In this document: positions 16,495 to 25,814 of the stretch, piece after piece
Layout of the letters: the number at the start of each line of letters is the position of its first letter
How positions within the stretch are numbered: position 1 is the stretch's first letter
Program-made: the position numbers and the translations under genes
The notes under the pieces: model-generated
Told to the model about the DNA's origin: nothing
The model's input: only the letters and a program-made list of their open reading frames with translations
Database searches by the model: none
DNA from: Bremerella alba
GTDB lineage: Bacteria > Planctomycetota > Planctomycetia > Pirellulales > Pirellulaceae
Direction of reading: 5' to 3'
Assembly (NCBI RefSeq): GCF_013618625.1
Contig: NZ_JABRWO010000007.1
Location: forward strand, 310,001 to 374,000
Length of the DNA: 64,000 nt

Positions 16495-17757
16495 ATGATT
16501 ACTCGCCGTTTCTGCTTGAAAACCGTAGGACTGGTCCTCGGCATGGCTTCTTTTGCCTCATTGGCCCGTGCTGGAGATTGGCCTCAGATACTCGGCCCCC
16601 ACAGAAATGGCCACGCCGAAAACGAAACACTACTTAAACAATGGCCCCCACGAGGCCCCGAAGAGGTCTGGAAAAAGGACCTCGGAAGCGGCTACGCAGG
16701 CCCCGCGGTCGCAGATGGTGTTGTTTACTTATTTCATCGCGAGGGCAGTTCCGAACTACTCGAAGCGGTCGAGTTGAAGACCGGCAAGAAGATCTGGTCG
16801 CGCGACATGCGGGCCTCGTATCGACCTTCGGTCAACCCTGATGATGGTCCCCGCTGCGTGCCGGTCGTGACTAAGGATTCTGTCATTGTCTACGGCGCGG
16901 CAGGTATCTTGCGAAGCGTTGATCGTCAAACAGGAAAATTACGTTGGGAAGTCGACTTGGCCGGAAACTTCGGTGCACCTGATGGATACTTCGGTGCGGG
17001 AAGCACGCCGATCGTTTACGAAAAGTCCGTTCTTGTGAACGTGGGGGGACGCAACGGGGCAGGCATCGTAGCCGTTAACTTGAAAGATGGTCAGTTTCAA
17101 TGGAAATCGGTTGACGATGCGGCCAGTTATTCTTCGCCGGTGATGGCCACGATTGCCGATCGACCCTATGCCGTTTTCGTGACTCGAATGCAAACGGTTG
17201 TGATCGATCCCTTCACCGGCAACGTGTTGTATGGGTTTCCGTTCGGTGCCAGGGGCCCCACAGTGAATGCCGCGACTCCGATCGTTTCCGAGAATAAACT
17301 GTTTGTCACCGCCAGTTATGGCGTGGGGGCGAAACTGGTGGAACTCGACAAGACCCAAATCAAGCCAATCTGGGAAAACGATGACACCCTCTCCAGCCAA
17401 TACAATACGCCTGTGCTGGTAGGAGACTACTTGTACGGAATCCACGGACGCGAAGACCTAGGGTCTCCTGAGCTGCGATGCGTCGAGTTCGCCACTGGCA
17501 GACTCATGTGGTCGGAACTACTGCCAGGAACGGCGCACCTGATCTACGCGGATAAGAAGCTAATCGCCGTGACCAATGAAGGGACCGGGATCTTGTTTCT
17601 TCCGAATGAAAAGAAATTCGCAGAAGTCAGCCGCTTCCGCGCGAGCAACGACATTGTGCGTGCGTTGCCCGCGCTGAGCGAAGGCTATTTGCTTGTGCGC
17701 GAAACGGGTACGGGGGGCGGTCCGGTTCGCTGTTTCCAGATTGGTAAGTCCCCATAG
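16495..17757 (+). CDS. Exported PQQ-like beta-propeller protein
   Basis: The 420-residue product starts with a twin-arginine-like signal (TRRFCLKTVGLVLGM, cleavage after ARA) and then eight or so beta-propeller blades of the PQQ-like type, seen as 'aldlkTGk.iW' and 'v....vy......' repeats: ELKTGKKIWSRD, RQTGKLRWEVD, NLKDGQFQWKS, EFATGRLMWSE. It opens with GDWPQILGPHRNGHAENE, a start shared by many planctomycete PQQ-repeat proteins ('DWPqf.GP..nG'). There is no alcohol dehydrogenase catalytic motif, so it is probably a binding or scaffold protein in the periplasm, not a dehydrogenase. The ATG at 16495 begins the signal. It stands alone in its direction. Confidence 0.85.
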   Translation: MITRRFCLKTVGLVLGMASFASLARAGDWPQILGPHRNGHAENETLLKQWPPRGPEEVWKKDLGSGYAGPAVADGVVYLFHREGSSELLEAVELKTGKKIWSRDMRASYRPSVNPDDGPRCVPVVTKDSVIVYGAAGILRSVDRQTGKLRWEVDLAGNFGAPDGYFGAGSTPIVYEKSVLVNVGGRNGAGIVAVNLKDGQFQWKSVDDAASYSSPVMATIADRPYAVFVTRMQTVVIDPFTGNVLYGFPFGARGPTVNAATPIVSENKLFVTASYGVGAKLVELDKTQIKPIWENDDTLSSQYNTPVLVGDYLYGIHGREDLGSPELRCVEFATGRLMWSELLPGTAHLIYADKKLIAVTNEGTGILFLPNEKKFAEVSRFRASNDIVRALPALSEGYLLVRETGTGGGPVRCFQIGKSP

Positions 17758-17811
17758 CCAATCAATCGCTACACGGACACCAAGAGTTAGCTGCGAGCGT
17801 TTGGAGGCTCG

Positions 17812-18096
17812 TTAAACGGCAACGGCCGTGGCACGAGCGAGTTGGCGAGTGTGACGATAGAATCCGACACCCTCAAGTGCCGAGTAGACCTCGTCGAGAG
17901 TCTTTTCGCCGAAGTTGGAAATACTCAACAAGTCGGCTGGTGTGCAATTAAGCAGATCGCGAACAGTGAAGATGCCCTTTTCCTCAAGGCAATTTGTCGT
18001 GCGGACCGTCAAACCGATTTCCGCCGTACTCATTTCCAGCTTGGCCAACAGATCGTCATGTTGTTGGTCTACTGAATTTAGAGGAATTCGTGGCAT
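17812..18096 (-). CDS. Stand-alone RNA polymerase alpha C-terminal domain-like protein
   Basis: The 94-residue product consists almost wholly of a domain matching the C-terminal domain of RNA polymerase alpha: TVRTTNCLEEKGIFTVRDLL (about 30-49) and LLSISNFGEKTLDEVYSAL (56-74). Compared with the Escherichia coli domain, residues used to contact UP-element DNA are kept: Arg265, Asn268, Cys269, Gly296 and Lys298 correspond to Arg32, Asn35, Cys36, Gly63 and Lys65, and Ser299 is Thr66. The N-terminal assembly domain is absent, so it cannot form the alpha dimer. It could bind DNA or sigma region 4 in competition with the polymerase, or bind activators. It has its own start with GGGAGGGAACCC upstream, so it is a real gene, not a fragment. 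Confidence 0.8.
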   Translation of the reverse strand: MPRIPLNSVDQQHDDLLAKLEMSTAEIGLTVRTTNCLEEKGIFTVRDLLNCTPADLLSISNFGEKTLDEVYSALEGVGFYRHTRQLARATAVAV

Positions 18097-18293
18097 GGGT
18101 TCCCTCCCTATCGCAAATGAAAAAATGAAAATGGTAGCGGTTCATCCCTAGAACCACTTTGTCGTGGTCGCTCCACATTCAACCGAGGCTTTAGAGCCTG
18201 GCCGAGGGTCTCGCGACGCGATCGCGTTTACTATACTCATTTCTTTAGAATTGAATACCAGTTTCGGAAAAATTTACGGAAACTACCTCAACG

Positions 18294-18329
18294 GTGCTAG
18301 CGAACTTGGCTCGCCAAACACGCTAGCAC
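18294..18329 (+). promoter_or_regulatory. Nested hairpin in the leader of the helicase gene
   Basis: GTGCTAGCG (18294-18302) pairs perfectly with CGCTAGCAC (18321-18329). A second stem, TTGGC/GCCAA (18306-18317), sits inside. The structure ends 19 bases before the helicase ATG. No T-run follows. It may be a leader RNA structure or a protein-binding DNA site. Confidence 0.4.
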
Positions 18330-18348
18330 TCTTTCGATAGGTTGATGG

Positions 18349-20640
18349 ATGACCGATTCCTTATTTGAAGGACTGACTAGCGCCCAGCGTGACGCTGTTT
18401 CTCATGTCGACGGACCAATCCTCGTCTTGGCCGGCCCTGGCAGTGGAAAGACGCGAGTTGTCACCCATCGCATCGCGTACATGCTTCGCAGCGGTGTCTA
18501 TTCGTCGCAGATCGTTGCGCTCACGTTTACCAACAAAGCAGCGCAAGAGATGCGTTCCCGAGTCGAACGGCTGGCCCCGGAAAGCACTGTCTGGGTCAGT
18601 ACGTTTCATCGATTTTGCGCGCGGCTGCTCAGGGCTTATTCCAATCTGGTTGGACTCGAGCCGAATTACACCATCTACGACACATCCGACTCTCTTCAAA
18701 TTCTTAAGCGTGCTCTTCAGACCGAAGAGATATCGATGACGCACGCAACGCCTGAGAAAGTCGCCAAGGCAATCAGTTGGGCCAAAAACAACATGGTTCT
18801 GCCGGAACGATACGAAGCGAATTCCGCGAACGCAATCAGCTCGATCGTGCAGGACGTTTACCCGGAATACCAACGTCAGCTTCGCGCTGCCAATGCCGTT
18901 GACTTCGACGACATGCTGATGCTGGTTGCCCAGATGCTGCAAGAGAACCCGGAACTGCGGGCCGCGCTCGACGAACGCTTTCGTTATATCCTGGTCGACG
19001 AATATCAAGATACGAACCTGGTGCAGTACCTTCTAGTGCGTTCCCTTTCCCAACAGCACCCTAACCTAGGTGTTACCGGGGATCCCGATCAATCGATTTA
19101 CGGCTGGCGTGGGGCGAACCTGAATAACATTCTTGATTATGAAAAAGACTTTGACCAGGTAAAGGTCGTTCGCCTGGAGCAGAATTTCCGGAGCACGCCT
19201 AATATTCTTTCTGTGGCAGATCACCTCATTGGACACAACAAGCGGCGCAAAAAAAAGTCACTCTTCACCGACCATCCTACAGGAAAGCCGGTACGCTTTT
19301 TGTCTTATGTGACCAGTCACGAGGAAGCGCAAGCTATCGCGACACGCATTGCGACTTATGTGGCTCAAGGAAAACGCCAACCGCGAGACTTCGCGATCTT
19401 CTATCGAGTCAACGCGCTCTCCCGCGCCTACGAAGAAGCTCTCCGCCAGCAGGGCATACCCTACATGATCGTGAGCGGTGTCGAGTTTTACCATCGCAAG
19501 GAAATCAAGGATGTCCTTGGCTATGCCATGCTCGTGAATAATCCGCGCGATGATGTCGCGTTCACTCGTGTCGTGAATACGCCTACCCGCGGAATTGGTA
19601 AGACGACAATACTCAAACTTCAGGTCCACGCGTTGGACCACGGTATTTCCATGCTAGATGCTGCCCGCGAGGCAGGAATGATCGACTCGCTCAATAAGCG
19701 AGCCGCCGTAGCGGTGGCTAAATTTGTCGCGATATTCGATCGGATCTCCTTGAAGATCAACCAGCCGGTGGAAGAGATTCTAGGGGCAATTCTGAGCGAG
19801 ACAGGTCTACGAGCCCAATATGAAGACTCCGACGACGAGGAGGACGTTTCCCGCCTGGAAAACATCGACGAGCTACTCTCGTCAGCTCGGGAATTCGACT
19901 TCCAGCACCCAGAGGATGGTACCCTCGAGCAGTACCTGGAAGACAAAGCGCTGGTCAATGAGACCGATGAATTCGACACGGCCCTGGACCGCGTCACCTT
20001 GATGACACTCCACGCGGCAAAAGGCCTCGAATTTCCGCATGTGTTTATGGTAGCGATCGAAGAAGGTCTACTGCCGCACGAACGCTCGAAAGACTCGGAC
20101 GCCCAACTCGAAGAAGAACGGCGATTGATGTTCGTGGGGATCACCCGAGCCCAGGAAGAGCTAGAGCTAAGCACGGCGAACCAACGCGATTTTCGCGGGC
20201 GACGCATGATGACGGTACCCAGTAAATTCCTCTTCGAATTGCCTCGGGAAGAAATGGACTTCCAAGCGGCACTGGGACGATATGCTCCGACATCACAAGA
20301 ATGGGAGGATGTCCATGATATCCCACCGGACGACTTCAGTCAGATTGGCGAATCGGGCAATATTTCCGACGACTCGCCAAGTAATTCTCCTTCATCCCAT
20401 ACTAGAATGCTGATTACCGCAGCCGACATGGTGAAGGGTCCCAGTTCGTCGGCACCGAAATTGAATCCGGACCAATTCCATCAATCCATGGCCGTTATTC
20501 ATCCGAACTACGGACTAGGCAAGATTATTGCCATGAGTGGCGAAGGTGCCAAACGCACGGCAACGGTTCAATTCGTCACCGGTGATCAAAAGAAATTCGT
20601 TCTCGCCTACTCAGAACTTCGATCAGCCTCTTCCAGTTGA
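18349..20640 (+). CDS. UvrD/PcrA-type superfamily 1A DNA helicase
   Basis: UvrD/PcrA helicases unwind DNA 3'-5' in nucleotide excision repair, mismatch repair and plasmid replication and strip RecA from DNA. The 763-residue protein has all SF1A motifs: Q-motif GLTSAQRDAV (8-17), Walker A AGPGSGKTR (28-36), motif Ia TFTNKAAQEM, motif II VDEYQDTN, motif III GDPDQSIYGWRGA, motif IV LEQNFRST, motif V TLMTLHAAKGLEFPHVF and motif VI MFVGITRAQEEL. The C-terminal 55 residues (VIHPNYGLGKIIAMSGEG...ATVQF) form the Tudor-like tail that in PcrA binds RNA polymerase. This fits PcrA/UvrD better than Rep, which lacks the tail. Length is normal. A ribosome site AGG lies 10 bases before the ATG, and an OYE-like gene follows after 9 bases. 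Confidence 0.93.
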   Translation: MTDSLFEGLTSAQRDAVSHVDGPILVLAGPGSGKTRVVTHRIAYMLRSGVYSSQIVALTFTNKAAQEMRSRVERLAPESTVWVSTFHRFCARLLRAYSNLVGLEPNYTIYDTSDSLQILKRALQTEEISMTHATPEKVAKAISWAKNNMVLPERYEANSANAISSIVQDVYPEYQRQLRAANAVDFDDMLMLVAQMLQENPELRAALDERFRYILVDEYQDTNLVQYLLVRSLSQQHPNLGVTGDPDQSIYGWRGANLNNILDYEKDFDQVKVVRLEQNFRSTPNILSVADHLIGHNKRRKKKSLFTDHPTGKPVRFLSYVTSHEEAQAIATRIATYVAQGKRQPRDFAIFYRVNALSRAYEEALRQQGIPYMIVSGVEFYHRKEIKDVLGYAMLVNNPRDDVAFTRVVNTPTRGIGKTTILKLQVHALDHGISMLDAAREAGMIDSLNKRAAVAVAKFVAIFDRISLKINQPVEEILGAILSETGLRAQYEDSDDEEDVSRLENIDELLSSAREFDFQHPEDGTLEQYLEDKALVNETDEFDTALDRVTLMTLHAAKGLEFPHVFMVAIEEGLLPHERSKDSDAQLEEERRLMFVGITRAQEELELSTANQRDFRGRRMMTVPSKFLFELPREEMDFQAALGRYAPTSQEWEDVHDIPPDDFSQIGESGNISDDSPSNSPSSHTRMLITAADMVKGPSSSAPKLNPDQFHQSMAVIHPNYGLGKIIAMSGEGAKRTATVQFVTGDQKKFVLAYSELRSASSS

Positions 20641-20649
20641 GATTAACCC

Positions 20650-22104
20650 ATGAGTAATCGTTTCATCAAAGTAGCCCAGCTGAAAACCGTCGAAGCGTTT
20701 CGCGATCGCCTAACGCAGTTGGGGCTCAGCTTGCCATGCGATGATTCGATACTTACGCGCGACCAGGGTTCGCCTATGGCAGCCCCAATGAAAACGGATG
20801 GTTTTACGATCGGTAACCGCTGGTGTATCCATCCCATGGAAGGATGGGACGCAAATACCGACGGAACACCGACCGAGTTTACAATTCGGCGTTGGGAAAA
20901 CTTCGGCCGAAGCGGAGCAAAGCTGATATGGGGAGGTGAAGCCGCCGCGGTGCAGGAAGATGGACGTGCGAACCCAAATCAAACGCTGGGCACCGAGTCG
21001 AATCGGTTTGGTTTAGAAAAGCTCTACGATGCGCTCGTCAGCACGCATAAAAACGAGATCGGCGATCCTTCCGACTTAATGATTGGCCTTCAACTGACTC
21101 ACTCAGGCCGTTACAGCCGCCCTAATCAGAAACAGATCGCAGAACCTCGGATCGCTTATCATCACCCAATTCTGGATGGCCGGGTAGGTATTGATCCGGA
21201 AGATGATCGAGCCGTCTGGACCGACGCACAGCTTCACGAGCTGATCGACAATTACGTCTGCTCTGCGAAGATCGCCCAACAGCTTGGTTTTCACTTTGTG
21301 GACGTGAAATGCTGCCACGGCTACTTACTACATGAGTTCCTCAGTGCGAGATCTCGTCCCGGTGAGTTCGGCGGTGACTTCGAGGGGCGGACACGACTTT
21401 TACTGACCATCATTCGCCGTATTCAGCAAGAATGCCCCGGATTGATGATCGGTGTACGAATGAGTGTGTTCGACTTAATTCCATTCCATGCTGGCCTCGA
21501 GGCCGGAGAACCAATCGATTTCCAAAATTTGCTGCCCTATGAGTATGGCTTCGGTGTTAGTGCCGAGAACCCTTTGGAGATGGACTTAAACGAACCGATC
21601 CGCCTGATCAAGTTGCTCTACGAGTCAGGCGTCTTCTCCGTCAACCTTTCCGCCGGAAGCCCCTACTATAATCCTCACATCCAACGCCCGGCAATTTTCC
21701 CCCCAAGCGATGGCTACCCACCTCCAGAAGACCCGCTGATGGGGGTAGTTCGTCAAATCGAAGCAGTTCGGGAGTGCAAGAAAGCCGTTCCGGAAATGTT
21801 GATGGTTGGTACCGGCTATACCTACCTGCAAGAGTACCTTCCCCACGTAGCCCAGGCCTTGGTCCGAGCTGGTTGGGTCGATAGTGTTGGCTTGGGCCGC
21901 ATGGTCCTTTCTCTTCCTGAACTGCCCCAAGTGACGCTCGAAGAAGGTGCAATGCCAAGGAAAAAAGTGTGTCGAACTTTCAGCGACTGTACGTCTGCGC
22001 CACGAAATGGGATCATCTCTGGGTGCTATCCACTCGATCCGTTTTATAAGAAGTTGCCGGAGTTCCAGAAGCTTAAAGACGCCAAGTCGGCTGCTACGAA
22101 ATAG
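20650..22104 (+). CDS. NADH:flavin oxidoreductase (Old Yellow Enzyme family)
   Basis: The 484-residue protein has an FMN-binding TIM barrel of the Old Yellow Enzyme family. It shows MEGWDANTDGTPTEFTIRRWENFGRSGAKLIWGGEAAAV (the 'm.p.a.dG.pt......y..rA.gG.gLii.E...V' region), LQLTHSGRYSRP (Q-H-G substrate/FMN loop), VDVKCCHGYLLHEFLSARSRPGEFGGDFEGRTR (the 'iHaAHGYLl.qFLSP..N.RtDeyGG' block) and a late VGTGYTYL...GRMVLSLPELP segment. Relatives reduce activated alkenes or enoyl groups with NAD(P)H. The last 50 residues contain CRTFSDCTSAPRNGIISGC, three cysteines that could bind a metal or cluster. It is longer than typical OYE (about 360) by an N-terminal 40 residues and the tail. It follows the helicase gene by 9 bases. 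Confidence 0.85.
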   Translation: MSNRFIKVAQLKTVEAFRDRLTQLGLSLPCDDSILTRDQGSPMAAPMKTDGFTIGNRWCIHPMEGWDANTDGTPTEFTIRRWENFGRSGAKLIWGGEAAAVQEDGRANPNQTLGTESNRFGLEKLYDALVSTHKNEIGDPSDLMIGLQLTHSGRYSRPNQKQIAEPRIAYHHPILDGRVGIDPEDDRAVWTDAQLHELIDNYVCSAKIAQQLGFHFVDVKCCHGYLLHEFLSARSRPGEFGGDFEGRTRLLLTIIRRIQQECPGLMIGVRMSVFDLIPFHAGLEAGEPIDFQNLLPYEYGFGVSAENPLEMDLNEPIRLIKLLYESGVFSVNLSAGSPYYNPHIQRPAIFPPSDGYPPPEDPLMGVVRQIEAVRECKKAVPEMLMVGTGYTYLQEYLPHVAQALVRAGWVDSVGLGRMVLSLPELPQVTLEEGAMPRKKVCRTFSDCTSAPRNGIISGCYPLDPFYKKLPEFQKLKDAKSAATK

Positions 22105-22413
22105 ATCTGCGAAAGACAGATCGATAATCTCTTCTAACGCCTTGGCTATCACGTGCTGCGGTGGACTATTTCCCATCATGATGAGCCAAGATAAGTGCGG
22201 AATGTGAATTGCCCACTTTTCTACGGGTTTCGTAGTCCCAATGGGTGATTCGCGCGGATCTCAGAGTTATACTCAGTGCCAGGTGTTCTTTCGCTTTAAA
22301 GGGAGCGAAATCACATCTAGGATCGGGCAACCACTTGACCACTAATTTCCTTCACGTCAAGTGGAACGTTGTCGCCAGACTGAGAGCGTAACTACAGGAA
22401 TGATAGACCAGCC
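22105..22413. other. 309-base leader region with a TATACT box and two hairpins
   Basis: TATACT at 22268-22273 resembles a -10 element 140 bases before the FHA gene; no convincing -35 is present. Downstream lie TTCGCT/AGCGAA (about 22290-22310) and CCACTTGAC/GTCAAGTGG (22331-22364), the latter perfect over 9 bases. Neither has a T-run. They would sit in the mRNA leader of the gene at 22414. Confidence 0.4.
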
Positions 22414-23925
22414 ATGCGCGCCTATTTGACCGTCCAGGAAGGTCCTGCCCAAGGGGAAATGATCACAGCCGAGCAAGGCTCGATGTTCCGAGTTGGGCGT
22501 CAGGCTAATGCCGACTTATCCATCTCGGATGATCGAGCCATGTCGGGACTTCATTTTGCCCTGCTTTGCGATAAATCACGCTGCCGAATTCGTGATCTGA
22601 ACAGTACGAATGGTACGTTCGTCAACGGAATTCGAGTTAACCTCGTTGAATTGCACGACCGCGATACGATTCGCGCTGGCGGCTCAGAGTTTCAAGTCCG
22701 ATTTGAGGGCGAGATCACGACCACCGTTGTCGATCCGCTCATGTATCCCGAGATCCAACGTCTCCGCGAGAAAGACTCACAAAAGGAACCCGGCAAAAAA
22801 CCGTTCGCCCCAGCGGCTCAGGCCGTGAGCCCCGCGACCTTAGAATCGACAAATGACTTTGGCCAGGAAGTCGAGCAACTTGCCCAGCAGATTTCTGCGG
22901 AAGTCGAGAACGAGTGCACAGAGAAGGTCGACTCGGATGCTCCATCTAAATGGGATTCCATACGCATTATTCGTCTGAATGTCACCTTTGAAGACGCCAG
23001 TGGCAAACGCCACGTTTGGCTGATTCCCGGCCAAACCGTCATCATTGGACGAAATCAAATGGCCGATGTCACAGTCGTTGGTGATGCCTCGATTTCAGGT
23101 GTGCACTTCGGTCTCGACTGCGAAGAGAAGCGATGCCGACTGCGTGATCTGCAAAGCCAAAACGGTACCAAGCTAAATGACGTAGACGTTCCCTATGCTA
23201 CGATCTACACCGGGGACAAATTCCTAGCGGGTAAAACCGAGTTTCATGTCACGATTGACGGGGGCGAAGAAGCTCCTGATGCTCCCTTACGAACTTGGGT
23301 CTTTGAGGATCTGGTTCGACGTAAGTTCGCGACATTCTTTGCGAAGGAAGTTGGAGAAAACTACCATCTGGTCGATGCCGTGGGTGTCGAACCGCTGCCC
23401 ATCGAGTTTCTCCGCCGGCTTGCCCGCCATCGCGATGTGGGAGCGATCGTCGATACCTCTAAAGTGAAGTCACAACCGTGGGAATCCAACTCTGAGGGGA
23501 CCTTTGACTGCGACGGGTCGCACGCAAAAGTTTTTCACATCGCAGACATCGAGAAGGTCGTTGACGAGGTCAGAGAAGCTTGGGGCAAAGATGCTTTCGC
23601 TTTCATCTTTCCTCACGAAGGCAAAGAAGAAGTCATTTCCGCATATCCCGAAGCGGTTGCAAAATACCGCGAAGAAACCGACTCAGACGCTCCCGACTCA
23701 GACGCTCCCGACTTTGGCAGTGCCGGCGATTGGATCGATTGGCTATGTGAGCACCCAGATCGAATATCTGAGCTCATGCCCAATGCGGAAGCCATTTTCA
23801 TTCAACACACAGACCCAAAACGCTGGCGTCTGCTTTGCGAAACCGACTTCATTTCACGACTGAATCGGCTAGGCTACCTGCCGTCGAAGCCTTCCGTACT
23901 GAATGAACCAGAGAGTTCTGACTAA
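22414..23925 (+). CDS. Double FHA-domain protein with novel C-terminal domain
   Basis: The 503-residue protein has two FHA domains, which bind phosphothreonine peptides. FHA1 (about 1-97) has GR28-29, SGLH44-47 and NSTNGT63-68; FHA2 (about 188-281) has GR212-213, SGVH228-231 and SQNGT248-252. Both keep the Arg, Ser, His and Asn expected for binding. A linker rich in charged residues separates them. The C-terminal 210 residues, beginning TWVFEDLVRRKFATFFAKE, match no domain I recognise; they contain tryptophans and CDGSHAKVFHIADIEKVVDE and the tandem repeat DSDAPDSDAPD. There is no membrane segment. It probably acts in a Ser/Thr kinase pathway; no kinase gene is adjacent. The ATG at 22414 has GGAATGAT upstream. 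Confidence 0.85.
   Translation: MRAYLTVQEGPAQGEMITAEQGSMFRVGRQANADLSISDDRAMSGLHFALLCDKSRCRIRDLNSTNGTFVNGIRVNLVELHDRDTIRAGGSEFQVRFEGEITTTVVDPLMYPEIQRLREKDSQKEPGKKPFAPAAQAVSPATLESTNDFGQEVEQLAQQISAEVENECTEKVDSDAPSKWDSIRIIRLNVTFEDASGKRHVWLIPGQTVIIGRNQMADVTVVGDASISGVHFGLDCEEKRCRLRDLQSQNGTKLNDVDVPYATIYTGDKFLAGKTEFHVTIDGGEEAPDAPLRTWVFEDLVRRKFATFFAKEVGENYHLVDAVGVEPLPIEFLRRLARHRDVGAIVDTSKVKSQPWESNSEGTFDCDGSHAKVFHIADIEKVVDEVREAWGKDAFAFIFPHEGKEEVISAYPEAVAKYREETDSDAPDSDAPDFGSAGDWIDWLCEHPDRISELMPNAEAIFIQHTDPKRWRLLCETDFISRLNRLGYLPSKPSVLNEPESSD
23680..23709 (+). repeat. Tandem 15-base duplication in the FHA gene
   Basis: GACTCAGACGCTCCC occurs twice in direct tandem at 23680-23694 and 23695-23709, followed by a partial third copy. 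It encodes DSDAP twice. The copies are identical, so the duplication is recent or is variable. Confidence 0.8.
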
Positions 23926-23928
23926 GAA

Positions 23929-24462
23929 TTACTTCTTTCCTTCGGCCCGACGCTGCCGGAAAAAATCCGTTAGGATCTGGCCACACCTCTCTTGTAGCAC
24001 GCCAGAAACGACCTCGCATCGATGGTTCAGTCGAGTGTCATTAAGCATCTCAAAAAGTGACGTAACCGCCCCCGCTTTCGGATCGGGTGCTCCATAAACC
24101 ACGACTGGAATTCGTGCTTGCAAGATCGCCCCGGCACACATGGGACATGGCTCAAGGGTGACGTATAAAATGCAATCTTCCAGACGCCAGCCCCCTACCG
24201 CCTCGGCAGCCTGAGTGATGGCGATCATTTCCGCATGGGCTGTTGGATCTCGCAACATCTCTCTCTGATTATGAGCAGCGGCTATGATGCTCCCCTCGCG
24301 TACGATGACGGCACCGACCGGCACTTCGTCGCTACGAGCTGCCTGGTCGGCCTGTTGAAGCGCCATCTGCATGAACATTTGGTGCAATTGAGGTAGCTCG
24401 AACTGACCATGAATCTCGGAATCGGTCACGCGGTTACTTTCTACGGAAATAAAAAGAGACAT
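23929..24462 (-). CDS. tadA: tRNA(adenine-34) deaminase TadA
   Basis: TadA converts adenosine 34 of tRNA-Arg(ACG) to inosine, using zinc. The frame shows the CDA fold motifs: [26 protein letters not shown] (alpha 1 and beta 1), HAEMIAI with the zinc-ligand His and catalytic Glu, and [11 protein letters not shown] with the two zinc Cys, followed by [12 protein letters not shown]. Family length is 145-170; the full frame gives 177. The ATG at 24462 lies inside the terminator hairpin of the upstream gene and has no spaced ribosome site, so translation more likely begins at a GTG at 24429 or an ATG at 24378 ([10 protein letters not shown]), which matches where homologues start. The coordinates given are the maximal frame. 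Confidence 0.93.
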   Translation of the reverse strand: MSLFISVESNRVTDSEIHGQFELPQLHQMFMQMALQQADQAARSDEVPVGAVIVREGSIIAAAHNQREMLRDPTAHAEMIAITQAAEAVGGWRLEDCILYVTLEPCPMCAGAILQARIPVVVYGAPDPKAGAVTSLFEMLNDTRLNHRCEVVSGVLQERCGQILTDFFRQRRAEGKK

Positions 24463-24488
24463 CCTTTCGCGAAAGAAAGGATGTCTCT
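24449..24488 (-). terminator. Intrinsic terminator inside the 5' end of the tadA frame
   Basis: On the minus strand AGAGACATCCTTTC pairs perfectly (14 bp) with GAAAGGATGTCTCT around a 6-base loop and is followed by TTTTTA. It ends the DUF1559 gene transcript. It covers the first codons of the longest tadA frame. Confidence 0.95.
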
Positions 24489-24522
24489 GAATGTACTGAA
24501 CGATGCCAGATGCGTCACGCCC

Positions 24523-25539
24523 CTATGGGAGATCACCTTCACTTAGTGTGACTTGCTGCCAGCCATCGGTTGTCGTATTTGCGTTAGCGAAATACGTTGA
24601 TGCCGCCCCGCGTAGGCGAGCATCACGACCATCGCTGGATATCAATCGCCCATAGACGTGAGCGTCCATGTCGGTGCTCGCCACCTTGGTCGAACCGTCA
24701 ACGAAAGTCATCAGTACCGTGTCACCGTGATAGCTAGAAGGCAAGTAGTTGCCACCCAGCGTATCCTGCAGATTACCCTGGGAAAGGACCCAGCCAGATG
24801 TATAGAACGCATCGTTCCACAAGAGAGCGGATTCTGATTCATCGCTTTCTTCATTCCACTTCAAACCAGTACCGGCTGCACCAAAGTTGGGAACGCGAAC
24901 ACGTTCGCTAACCAACAGCGTATTCGATATTCCGTCTTTGAATTTCGAACCAGTCATCCGGACTTCGTCTTGCGTTGTCCCATCAATAAGATTGCTCAGA
25001 TCGCTCCAGGCACCATTTTCAGAGAGGTCAAGTGGGTCATCCAGAGCGGCAGGATCCGTGTTGTTTTCGAAACCACCATTGGCGATGTAACTGAGCGGAT
25101 TGGTCTCATCGGGATCGAGTGGATCGCTTGGGCATACTAATGCTCGAATGATCTTGTTATCAAGAATGACTGGATTGTAAGGACCAATCGATGCCGATGG
25201 ATTACCAGCGATATACGACTCGGCAAGATCCGCACGATCGAGTTGATTCAAAAGCGGAACAGCCCAGCCAACAACTTCATAAGCATTATAGCTAGCCTTA
25301 TTGGCGTTCGTGACCGATTTCGCCCACGAACGATGCGGAGGCATCTCGTTACGAGGGTGCGAATTCATCTTGGTCTGCACGGCCAAACCGATCTGCTTCA
25401 TATTGTTCATGCACTCGGTTCGGCGGGCCGCTTCGCGGGCCATGTTGACTGCTGGAAGTAGCAAGCCTGCCAAAATTCCAATAATGGCAATCACAACTAG
25501 CAATTCCACCAGCGTGAAGCCGTTTCGGCGGTTGATCAT
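24523..25539 (-). CDS. DUF1559 pseudopilin-like protein with H-X9-DG motif
   Basis: The 338-residue product starts with a type IV prepilin signal: [25 protein letters not shown], with the cleavage Gly at about residue 7 and Glu at +5. The rest is a planctomycete-wide DUF1559 domain that ends with the H-X9-DG motif (His271 to Gly282, followed by STKVAS). [20 protein letters not shown] directly follows the hydrophobic helix, as usual. Such genes occur in dozens to hundreds of copies per Pirellulaceae genome; they are thought to be exported pseudopilins but their assembly system is unproven. The PilM/secretin locus 5-15 kb away could be their export machine (inference). The gene has a strong terminator at 24449-24488. 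Confidence 0.95.
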   Translation of the reverse strand: MINRRNGFTLVELLVVIAIIGILAGLLLPAVNMAREAARRTECMNNMKQIGLAVQTKMNSHPRNEMPPHRSWAKSVTNANKASYNAYEVVGWAVPLLNQLDRADLAESYIAGNPSASIGPYNPVILDNKIIRALVCPSDPLDPDETNPLSYIANGGFENNTDPAALDDPLDLSENGAWSDLSNLIDGTTQDEVRMTGSKFKDGISNTLLVSERVRVPNFGAAGTGLKWNEESDESESALLWNDAFYTSGWVLSQGNLQDTLGGNYLPSSYHGDTVLMTFVDGSTKVASTDMDAHVYGRLISSDGRDARLRGAASTYFANANTTTDGWQQVTLSEGDLP

Positions 25540-25814
25540 GTCCGAAAATCCTTAATGCGTGATAAGTCACTGACAAGCGTGTTTTTTTGAAGTGCTAGGC
25601 CACTTTAAGTATCACCCATTCCCGTTCAAATGTCGAGTACTTTGTAAGTCGCACGAAGATGTCGCAAACCGTTCTGAGATAACGATTTTGCTGAATTCAA
25701 CAAGCTTTTTGAATTCGCAACCTAGGGGAAGTTTATTGCAAAGGTAACCTTTTACCTTCCGACACTTTGTAATGAAGTGGTGTCCCAACGAAATCTTTTA
25801 GCTTGGAATGACTT

